Under the pieces are notes generated by a model that saw only the letters and a program-made list of their open reading frames with translations, was not told where the DNA came from and ran no database searches. 64,000 nt of DNA from Chitinophaga sp. CF418 (GTDB lineage: Bacteria; Bacteroidota; Bacteroidia; Chitinophagales; Chitinophagaceae): positions 89,300 through 153,299 of the forward strand of contig NZ_FRCN01000003.1 of assembly GCF_900142925.1 (NCBI RefSeq), in the 5' to 3' direction. The translations under genes were made by a program, and so were the position numbers. This document shows, in pieces, positions 1-7,176 of the stretch (positions are counted from its first letter, which is position 1; each line of letters begins with the position of its first letter).

Positions 1-973
1 TCTGAATTGTACCGTAGAGGAATTGAAACATGTCAACAGCTTGGTGTATTTTTTACCGACATCTTGTCTGAATTGTACCGTAGAGGAATTGAAACACATA
101 CGTGATCATCGAATTTTTTACAAATGACAACGTCTAAATTATACCGTAGAGGAATTGAAACTGCTTTGGCTTTCAACTTTAATTCCAGTTGGATATGTCT
201 GAATTGCACCGTAGAGGAATTGAAACTGGCTACCGATCAGCACAGGATTAATGCTAAGTGCAAATCTGAATTGTACCATAGAGGAATTGAAACAGCTGTA
301 CTCGGATTTCTTGCGCCTGCACCTCGTCTTATCTGAATTGTACCGTAGAGGAATTGAAACCAGAGTCGGGACCGGATGTACATTGTATTCTGGAAGGTCT
401 GAATTGTACCGTAGAGGAATTGAAACGTTTATGTTGAGCTGTCAATGAGAACCAAGAAACAGAGTCTGAATTGTACCGTAGAGGAATTGAAACTCTAAAT
501 AAAACTTAACTTTCGCAACACCTGAAAAGTCTGAATTGTACCGTAGAGGAATTGAAACTCTAAATAAAACTTAACTTTCGCAACACCTGAAAAGTCTGAA
601 TTGTACCGTTGAGGAATTGAAAAGAGTGGGAAGGGTTGGACGAGATAAAAACTGTCTGTGTCTGAATTGTACCATATAGGAACTGAAACATGTACCGCAG
701 AGGAATTGAAACTCGCACTTAGGAAGGTTGGGGATTGATATGTAATCAGCCTGAATTGTACCGCAGAGGAATTGAAGCTTCGGCCTTTATGTTGCTGGAA
801 TTGACCCATACAAGTTTGAATTGTACCACATAGGAATTGAAACAGATTATCCAGGATAATCTTTACATGCGCAACGGTAGGTTGAATTGCCCCTACCGGA
901 ATTGAAATAACCAAGCAGCCGCGACCTTGCTTGTATCATGGTCTGATTAATTGTACCTCACAGGAATTGCCCC
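1..973 (+). CRISPR. CRISPR array, trailer end
   Basis: About 16 copies of a 30-nt repeat that begins GTCTGAATTG and ends GGAATTGAAAC, separated by 35-37 nt spacers (period about 66 bp). Repeats start at 1 (first base missing at the window edge), 66, 132, 197, 264, 331, 397, 464, 529, 594, 660, 691 (truncated), 749, 814, 880 and 941. The left copies are nearly identical; from about 600 rightwards they accumulate changes and the last two are barely recognisable, so the right end is the old trailer end and the leader lies outside the window to the left. The repeat ends ATTGAAAC, the 8-nt tag usual for crRNA 5' handles of type I-B and type III systems; the type cannot be settled because no cas gene is in the window. 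Short open frames running through the array follow the 66-bp (22-codon) period and are not genes. Confidence 0.97.
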
Positions 974-1022
974 AGAGAAAATACCCCCTGGGAAGATCAT
1001 CCAAACAACTCCTCTCCCCAAC

Positions 1023-1049
1023 AAAAAAGGCCGCCTCATCGAGACGGCC
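1023..1049 (-). terminator. Terminator of the chitinase gene
   Basis: A GC-rich hairpin (arms GGCCGCCTC and GAGACGGCC with one mismatch, loop ATC, 1029-1049) is followed on the minus strand by a run of T (A tract 1023-1028). It lies 25 bp past the chitinase stop codon, between the gene and the CRISPR trailer. Confidence 0.85.
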
Positions 1050-1073
1050 CTTCTTCATTTCATCTATTTAAAA

Positions 1074-3260
1074 CTACATGCGAATCATCTTCGCACTTTC
1101 TTTACGCGTACCAGCCGCATTAACTGTCTTAATAATCCACGTACCCTGTGGCACAGCACTAATATCAATGCTGATCAACTGCTGACCTTTAGCATTACCC
1201 ACATATTCCTTACGCAGCACAGGTCTTTCGCCTTTAATTCCCCATATCTCTACATAAATCTTCTCAGCTACCGCAGCATTCACCTGAATCTGCAGTGTTG
1301 AACCAGTCACAGGATTCGGATAAACAACCAGTGCCTTAGCTACCGGTGCAGGGCTAACAGATTTCACATTTGCAACTGCTACTTTTGCACTGCTTGAACA
1401 AGCGCCCAATGGCTTCCACCAATAATCTGCCGTTCCTGGCGTCACATTATACAGCCCGTTAGCGAGCGATTCATACAGATAACCATTATACACAACCTTA
1501 TCTCCAATATTATACACCGCAGGATATGGTGCATAAGTAGCCACACCCGCACAGTTACCAGTTCCTCCTCCTGATCCGTTCACGGAGATATTTACTCCCG
1601 CACTGGTAGTAGTTGCACCACCATTATCCGTAGCAATGGCAGTAAGCGTATAACTTCCTGCTGCTACGTTAGTCCAGGTATAGGAATAAGGCGCACTGCT
1701 TGCTTCACCCAGTTTAGTACTGCCATTATAGAAAGCCACTTTTGCAATGCTGCCATCTGCATCAGATGCGGAAGCAGTAATAGTCACTGAAGCAGGAGCC
1801 GTAAATGAAGCGCCACCTGCAGGAGAGGTAATACTTACTACAGGAGATGTGTTACCTGGATTGGTACCACCACCGCAATCTCTTTCATATTTCCATACCT
1901 GTCCATCGCCTGTATGCGTGTCCGGCTGTTCATTCTGCGTCCACCATTTAGCCGTATATATTTTGCTGTTATAAACAACCTGCATGTTTGCCGTATAAAC
2001 AGCACTAGCTGACCATGCAGCGATGCCATCACAAGTGTTACCACCACCGGTACCGTTTACTACAATAGCAATTGTTGCAGAAGTAGTAACCGCTCCCGCA
2101 TTATCAGTAGCTTTCGCACTAAGCGTATAATTACCTGCTCCTACATTCGTCCATGTATAGGAATAAGGGCTGGATGTAGCTTCTCCCAGCTTAACACTTC
2201 CATTATAAAACTCCACTTTGGTAACTGAACCATCCGGATCAGATGCAGATGCTGTGATAGTAACAGAAGCAGGCGCATTAAAGGATGCACCTCCTGCAGG
2301 GGAAGTAATATTCACTACCGGAGCTTTGTTACCTCCTCCGCCACCGCCTTTTACAACCACTTCATCGTGAATGGCAGAAAGCAGTGAATAAGTACCAACA
2401 GCATCCTGGGAAAGTTCCCACATCATAATACCACCACCCTGATCCCAGGCCAGGTCAGTCTTACTTTTAATAGTAGTGATACCGTTATATCCAACACCAC
2501 TATAAGTGTCTGCATACGGGCTAGCGCCCCTTGCGATCAATGCTGCATAGCTCTCCCAGCTCGGACGACCATAAAAAGGCACACCCAGTACAGTTTTGTT
2601 GGCAGGTAAGCCTCTACCCTTCCAGTAAGATATAGATTGTGATGCATAGGCATAAGTAGAGTGATCATAGTTATTATAATCATATGCCATCAGGTTCAGA
2701 AAATCTACCTGTGAAAATACAGAACTGAGTACACCTTCACCACCGGTACCTACTACAGCCGCAGTCAACAGCTTACCCTGTGCATGCAAAGCAGTAGCCA
2801 GCTGCGTCATCAACGCAAGATAGTTATTGGCAGAAGCTCCCGGATCCGGATACTCCCAGTCAATATCAGCACCATCCAGGTTATACTGATTTACAAAATT
2901 CATAACGCTCGTGGTGAAATTGGTACGGTAACTACTGTTCCCTGCCAATGATTCAAACCCGCTGTCATCACCATTGTTCCAACCACCAATAGAGATCAGC
3001 ACTTTAACGCCATTGGCATGCGCCAGCGAAACAAGGCTTTGCAGCTTGGAAGGATTGTCAACACCCTGCAACCCACCTGTAGCCGTAGGTAATACAAACG
3101 CATAGTTAATGTGAGTAAGCTTGCTGTATTGCACAGCATTTACATCCCCTGACCAGGAGGGCATGTATCCGATTACTCTAAACTGTGCAAAGGACAATAA
3201 AGACATAATTAGAAGAGCACAGGACAGCACGCCTGCTCTGATCCATTGTTGTGTTCTCAT
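1074..3260 (-). CDS. Secreted GH18 chitinase with CBM5/12-like modules and T9SS tail
   Basis: Endo-acting chitinase that hydrolyses beta-1,4-GlcNAc bonds, secreted by the type IX system. Of 728 residues, 1-25 form a signal peptide ending in SFAQ. The family-18 barrel spans about 27-300 and shows SIGGW and the catalytic motif DGADIDWE (129-136; acid/base Glu136). Two bacterial Ig-like domains follow (each with a TSPAGGASF signature), interleaved with two short aromatic chitin-binding modules of the CBM5/12 kind (Trp-rich WW and WKYERDC; YWWKPLGAC). The last 75 residues are a Por secretion-system tail beginning VYPNP. Glycine-rich linkers separate the modules. The two Ig repeats are close copies, probably from internal duplication. 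Single-gene unit with its own terminator; divergent from the flavodoxin-fold gene. Confidence 0.95.
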   Translation of the reverse strand: MRTQQWIRAGVLSCALLIMSLLSFAQFRVIGYMPSWSGDVNAVQYSKLTHINYAFVLPTATGGLQGVDNPSKLQSLVSLAHANGVKVLISIGGWNNGDDSGFESLAGNSSYRTNFTTSVMNFVNQYNLDGADIDWEYPDPGASANNYLALMTQLATALHAQGKLLTAAVVGTGGEGVLSSVFSQVDFLNLMAYDYNNYDHSTYAYASQSISYWKGRGLPANKTVLGVPFYGRPSWESYAALIARGASPYADTYSGVGYNGITTIKSKTDLAWDQGGGIMMWELSQDAVGTYSLLSAIHDEVVVKGGGGGGNKAPVVNITSPAGGASFNAPASVTITASASDPDGSVTKVEFYNGSVKLGEATSSPYSYTWTNVGAGNYTLSAKATDNAGAVTTSATIAIVVNGTGGGNTCDGIAAWSASAVYTANMQVVYNSKIYTAKWWTQNEQPDTHTGDGQVWKYERDCGGGTNPGNTSPVVSITSPAGGASFTAPASVTITASASDADGSIAKVAFYNGSTKLGEASSAPYSYTWTNVAAGSYTLTAIATDNGGATTTSAGVNISVNGSGGGTGNCAGVATYAPYPAVYNIGDKVVYNGYLYESLANGLYNVTPGTADYWWKPLGACSSSAKVAVANVKSVSPAPVAKALVVYPNPVTGSTLQIQVNAAVAEKIYVEIWGIKGERPVLRKEYVGNAKGQQLISIDISAVPQGTWIIKTVNAAGTRKESAKMIRM

Positions 3261-3447
3261 TGATTTGATTTTAAGGATTGATGCTCAATAAGCTGCACAT
3301 TGGCAGCTTAAGCAATTTTCAAGGATAGCTAATGGTTATTAATAGGATGTCTATAAGATGTCGTGTTGATGATCGGATAGTACCATCGCTGGGGCAAAAA
3401 ACTAATATTCGGGGGCCGTAGGTGGTGTGGGCCAGGTAAGGAATTAT

Positions 3448-3473
3448 GTAACAAGTACACAAAGCCTTGTTAC
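3448..3473. promoter_or_regulatory. Inverted repeat in divergent intergenic region
   Basis: Perfect 8-bp inverted repeat GTAACAAG / CTTGTTAC with a 10-bp spacer, in the 349-bp region between the divergent chitinase and flavodoxin-fold genes. Its position suits an operator for either gene. No regulator is encoded next to it, so the role is a guess. Nothing else is evident in the rest of this region except the promoter box at 3524. Confidence 0.35.
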
Positions 3474-3523
3474 CGTTCTTGCATAACGCATGGTACTTTT
3501 ACTTTCAATCAATATCCTTGTTA

Positions 3524-3531
3524 TATCTTTG
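3524..3531 (+). promoter_or_regulatory. Bacteroidota -7 box (TATCTTTG)
   Basis: TATCTTTG matches the Bacteroidota -7 consensus TAnnTTTG and lies 78 bp before the ATG of the flavodoxin-fold gene. No convincing TTTG -33 element is visible at the right distance, so the promoter is weakly supported. Confidence 0.4.
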
Positions 3532-3609
3532 AGAGCCTTCCTGAGGGTATAACTTTAAAGCCACAGGAAAGAGCACTGACAAAAATTGTTCAATTTAGGG
3601 CCGGATAAC

Positions 3610-4257
3610 ATGACACATACAGCAAAAAAGATATTGATTATTAATGGTTCACTCCGGGGAACATCAGGTAACTCGGGAGCAGTAGCCAACCAGGCGGCAC
3701 AGGTGCTGATAAATGACTTTCAGCAACAGGTGACCCAGTTAACGCTTACCGATCCCCTACCAGGAATCCGGGAAGTATACGATCTGTTGAACGGTTGCGA
3801 CGGCTTTTTGGTGATAACCGGTGTATACTGGAACAACTGGAGTTCGCCCCTCCAGCAATTTATTGAAGTAACTACGGCTTTTGAAAATACGCCGGCTTTT
3901 TTCGGCAAGCCGATTGCCTGTGCGGTAACCATGGATTCAGTAGGAGGTATTGAAGTGGCGGCGAGGCTGCAGGCGGTATTTGGAGGCCTGGGCTGCTGGA
4001 GCCCCCCATGTTCTGTACTTGTATTGTCGCGAACAGGCCAGGAAGCCATGGCCGCCTCTGCCGGTCAGCAAGACGATCCAAATAAAGATGTATGGCGGAT
4101 GGCAGACCTTTCTATCGTGCTGCAAAACCTGACCACGGCTGCAAGCATGCCACGCAATAACTGGACTGCCTGGCCTCATGCCGAACTTACTATTCCCGAT
4201 GGGCCATGGCCCGGTAAAGGACCGCTTGACATGGGCTCGCTAAAATTTCTCCCATAG
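3610..4257 (+). CDS. Flavodoxin-fold NAD(P)H-dependent oxidoreductase
   Basis: Of 215 residues. The N-terminus KKILIINGSLRGTSGNSG is the beta-strand plus phosphate-binding loop of NADPH-dependent FMN reductase/flavodoxin-like proteins, and the segment VYWNNWSSPLQQFIE matches the flavin-contact loop (Y-W-x-x-x-S-x-x-L) that follows strand 3. A cytoplasmic FMN enzyme reducing a quinone, azo compound or other small acceptor is likely; the substrate cannot be read from sequence. I chose ATG 3610 over an in-frame TTG at 3586 because the additional eight residues do not belong to the fold. Monocistronic; its end faces the end of the lipoprotein gene on the other strand 28 bp away. Confidence 0.8.
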   Translation: MTHTAKKILIINGSLRGTSGNSGAVANQAAQVLINDFQQQVTQLTLTDPLPGIREVYDLLNGCDGFLVITGVYWNNWSSPLQQFIEVTTAFENTPAFFGKPIACAVTMDSVGGIEVAARLQAVFGGLGCWSPPCSVLVLSRTGQEAMAASAGQQDDPNKDVWRMADLSIVLQNLTTAASMPRNNWTAWPHAELTIPDGPWPGKGPLDMGSLKFLP

Positions 4258-4285
4258 CCTGTGTCTGGTTTCAAACCTGCTGGCT

Positions 4286-4885
4286 TTAGTGAAGCGGTGC
4301 CGCTGACCTATCATATTCATTGTTGAGACTTTCATCCATTGTTGTCCTGGCATATAAATAACCGTCGATAACAAGACCTTTATCAGTTATGCGCCCCACC
4401 AACTGTTTTGTTCTTTGTATAGGTTCTGTTGTGCCATCAGGTCCAATTTTCACATCAGTGCCACAATAGTCGCAAAACAATTCCTTCAGGTTAAAAACAA
4501 CACCCGTATCATTTCGGACAAGTATTCCGCTATAATAATAAAAGCCACCGTCGGAAGCAGACCACAAAGTATCTTTTTTACTACCAATACTAACTGGGCT
4601 TTGGTCAAGGAACACGCTGTCCCCCTTAACTAATAAATTCCCCAGATGATACCATTTTCTTTCCGGGCTTGAGGGATCATTGTAACAGTCTTTTTTTCCG
4701 GTACTATCTGTGGAGCACATTTCTTCAAGCCCTGTATAAAAACCGTCAAATAATGTATCCTTTTCAATATTACCGGCAATTGCCGAACCATCAGCCAATT
4801 TCCCGTTCTTTACATTGGATGAACAGGAATAGCTGAAGAGTAAAGTGAGAATAATGGCTATTGATAATAATTTATGGCTCGTCAT
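4286..4885 (-). CDS. Hypothetical lipoprotein
   Basis: Of 199 residues with a lipoprotein signal (hydrophobic stretch ending FSYSC, Cys21 as the lipidation site), so it is expected in a membrane facing the periplasm or outside. The mature part has several Cys pairs (CSTDSTGKKDC; CDYC) and short beta-strand-like stretches such as GGFYYYSGI and GLVIDGYLY. I do not recognise a family. It stands alone; the neighbouring plus-strand gene begins 112 bp beyond its start if the downstream ATG of that gene is used. Confidence 0.65.
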   Translation of the reverse strand: MTSHKLLSIAIILTLLFSYSCSSNVKNGKLADGSAIAGNIEKDTLFDGFYTGLEEMCSTDSTGKKDCYNDPSSPERKWYHLGNLLVKGDSVFLDQSPVSIGSKKDTLWSASDGGFYYYSGILVRNDTGVVFNLKELFCDYCGTDVKIGPDGTTEPIQRTKQLVGRITDKGLVIDGYLYARTTMDESLNNEYDRSAAPLH

Positions 4886-4997
4886 AGGGTTTTGCCCGTT
4901 TGCTCATAAATATACAAAAGTCAATGGTTCCCTTATATATCTGAAATATTTTCTATTTTACAAGCTGATATCCCAACTTGAAATAAAAAAACACAGA

Positions 4998-5996
4998 ATG
5001 TTCAATACCCTTAAAGATCTGGCAGGACTACGGGTCGACGATGACAAGATCATATCATTTATTGAGAAAAACGGATTCAAATACCCTAAGAAACCTTTTA
5101 TTTCCAATCGCAGCACCGACACCTCCTATTGGGTGCAGAATAAAAAACTGGGGATCGATCTGTTATTTGAAGCAAAGATCCACCTTGACAATTATCCCTT
5201 GATCCAGGGAGATAAAAAGGGAATTTTTGTACCCGTTCTAAGCAGTGTAAGATGGTATAACAATAAATCGAATACGGAATTCCCTCTGGGTCTGGATTTC
5301 AATGCTGATTTTGAATCCCTTAAGATGAAACTGGGAGAACCAACATTAAAGAGCAGTGAGATTTCCCCTGTATGGTTGAACGACGATGGAAGCGAAAGCT
5401 TTTACAGGTGGAAAAAACCTTTAGACAATGAGAAAGATATTGTCTGGGGACTCGAGTTTAATGATAGTCAAACCATCAAGTATTTTTCCCTCGGACTGAA
5501 TAATGCAATGCCTCTCTTCCATTTTTATTACGAATGGCTGTACGAGCGTTTTGAAACATTCCTGTCATCGAAGTATTTTTACAATACAGCTCATCTGATG
5601 TTCCTTCAATGGGCTATTGAAAAAGATTTAGTAAAAACCGATGAACAAAAATTAACCATAGCGAAAGATATTAAAGAAGGCAAGCTACCTGTTACCGAGT
5701 GGGTGCGTCTTCTTAAAAGAGGATATATGCTGGAAGATGACTTTTCCGCCGAAAAACCGTTCACGCATGCTTATATCAAAAACCTAAGCGGACATGACAT
5801 ACTTTATACCCAGGATGTTGCGTTTTCCTTCTTAGAAAGCGCTGAACTAAAAGAAAATTATTTCGGAGAGGCTGCAACGAAGCAATTAAATGAGATAGCC
5901 TATAATGAAAGCAATTATGAAATAGTGAAATCGATCATCGACAAACGGCTGGCTGAATATAAAGAGCATAAATTCAGTAAGAGCAAACAATTATAA
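4998..5996 (+). CDS. Hypothetical protein, possible immunity-type family
   Basis: Of 333 residues from ATG 4998 (MFNTLKDLAG). The open frame runs upstream to 4845 but would overlap the opposite lipoprotein gene, so the later ATG is preferred. No signal peptide or membrane segment. A middle part (about 100-175) has the pattern GLDFNADFESLKMKLGEP followed by YRWKKP and WGLEFND, reminiscent of stand-alone bacterial proteins often found near polymorphic toxins, but this is only an impression. The C-terminal half is helical and charged, ending in a Lys-rich tail. Function unknown. Confidence 0.6.
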   Translation: MFNTLKDLAGLRVDDDKIISFIEKNGFKYPKKPFISNRSTDTSYWVQNKKLGIDLLFEAKIHLDNYPLIQGDKKGIFVPVLSSVRWYNNKSNTEFPLGLDFNADFESLKMKLGEPTLKSSEISPVWLNDDGSESFYRWKKPLDNEKDIVWGLEFNDSQTIKYFSLGLNNAMPLFHFYYEWLYERFETFLSSKYFYNTAHLMFLQWAIEKDLVKTDEQKLTIAKDIKEGKLPVTEWVRLLKRGYMLEDDFSAEKPFTHAYIKNLSGHDILYTQDVAFSFLESAELKENYFGEAATKQLNEIAYNESNYEIVKSIIDKRLAEYKEHKFSKSKQL

Positions 5997-6039
5997 TAAG
6001 CAGGAAACATTAACCTGTAGAACTATAAACTAATAAAAT

Positions 6040-6075
6040 AACAAAACCCGGGGATAATAATTTCCGGGTTTTGTT
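6040..6075. terminator. Bidirectional terminator
   Basis: Perfect 12-bp stem AACAAAACCCGG / CCGGGTTTTGTT with a 12-nt loop, between the convergent genes ending at 5996 and 6102. The A-rich left and T-rich right arms let it serve both strands. Confidence 0.85.
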
Positions 6076-6101
6076 ATTCTCCAATGATACAAATTTCCCA
6101 A

Positions 6102-6851
6102 TCACTGTCCTACAGGACCATTCTTCCAGTATTTTACATTTTTCCAACGGGTTTCAGACCTGGACCCGGATATATTATACACACCGCACTTGAAATAATG
6201 TGTGGCATCTCCACGATCTGCATAGGTGCCTTTAAGCGTCCCATCCAGATAAACGTATATCTTTCCGTTGTCAGCATCATGCTGTACGTTGACATGTATC
6301 CACTTGTCATAGGCATTGGTCATCAATGTTTCGTTGTCATAACGTTTTATAGTACCGTTACTGCCTGCATGGATTTTTAGCATAATAGCTGTTGCATTGG
6401 TGGCCCCTCCAAAAACCTGCATGATATCCGTTCCTACAGAACCGGAAACAATGTATACATCTCCCTCAAACTGATGTTTTCCGGAAGTATAATTGTTGTT
6501 CATACGAAGTTCTGACCGTGGTCCCGTTGTACAGCCTTCAAATTGACAGGCATCGCCGGGATAGATCCAAAACCGGTGCTCTCCTCCTGAGTAGCTGTAA
6601 CGGCTGCTCTGAGAAAGATTCCACGGGGTCTGTATACTGTAGGTATAAGATGTCTGCGTCCAGCCGCCGGTGGGATTTGCAGCAGCAATACTTATCTCAT
6701 CTGTCTTACTGTCAATAGCGGTTGGCGTCTCTCCTGGTTCTATTGCAGCTTTCCTGCAAGCGGTTAATAAAAATGTGGAGAGGATGATAGTGCATAAGAT
6801 TCCTTGAGGACGGAAAGGGATTATTCCGCCCCGGGGCTTTAATAGGTTCAT
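6102..6851 (-). CDS. Alginate-lyase-2-fold lipoprotein (PL7-like, altered active site)
   Basis: Of 249 residues: lipoprotein signal with lipobox LLTAC (Cys32), then a concanavalin-like jelly-roll of the alginate_lyase2 family. Landmarks are PRSELR (111-116), IMQVFG (143-148) and YFKCGVYN (219-226), which match the three PL7 motifs (RxELR, QxH, YFKxGxYNQ) except that the catalytic His of QxH is Phe147 and the last Gln is replaced. The same IMQVFG and YFKCGVY forms are, from memory, typical of plant citrate-binding-protein-like members of this fold. It may bind or cleave a uronate-containing glycan; loss of the His argues against a standard alginate lyase. The later convergent gene shares its terminator at 6040. 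Confidence 0.75.
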   Translation of the reverse strand: MNLLKPRGGIIPFRPQGILCTIILSTFLLTACRKAAIEPGETPTAIDSKTDEISIAAANPTGGWTQTSYTYSIQTPWNLSQSSRYSYSGGEHRFWIYPGDACQFEGCTTGPRSELRMNNNYTSGKHQFEGDVYIVSGSVGTDIMQVFGGATNATAIMLKIHAGSNGTIKRYDNETLMTNAYDKWIHVNVQHDADNGKIYVYLDGTLKGTYADRGDATHYFKCGVYNISGSRSETRWKNVKYWKNGPVGQ

Positions 6852-7176
6852 CTGGCATGTTTTTAATGATGAATAATGAATACCCTAAATGCCGGAACAA
6901 CTAACGTGGGGGAAGCAATTAAACCAGGCGATGTGGCTCTATTCAGGCATCTGAGGTGTTTATAACGCTGTCAAAATTTAGGAACTTCAGCGCAAATAGC
7001 TTCGCAGTTTGATATTTTCTTTTGTCCTGATTATCACACCGGGTCAATGCTGTTCGTTTCCGGACATTTCCCGTTTCAAAAGCGCACAAGAAGAATATCA
7101 TAATCATATAAAAATCAGCCGATTGCAAACTGGCATTGATATCGTGCATCTTTTCTATCCTATAAAACAGGCTGTC
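6852..7176. other. Intergenic region, nothing recognised
   Basis: 325 bp between the divergent PL7-like lipoprotein and the permease gene. It must hold both promoters, but I see no clear TAnnTTTG box, inverted repeat or small gene in it. Confidence 0.5.

Noticed and set aside
124..448. Plus-strand open frames across the first 450 bp
   Set aside because: They follow the 66-bp repeat period of the CRISPR array and translate the repeat in every unit; no gene.
495..914. 139-codon minus-strand frame at 495-914
   Set aside because: Translates the complement of CRISPR repeats, with repeated FQFLYGTIQT-like strings; no gene.
4845..4997. Upstream extension of the unknown gene ending at 5996
   Set aside because: Overlaps the opposite lipoprotein gene start and lacks conserved character; ATG 4998 is preferred.
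7009..7176. Upstream extension of the permease gene
   Set aside because: The family starts at MFKSYLKTSWRN; the extension is not similar to a signal or domain.
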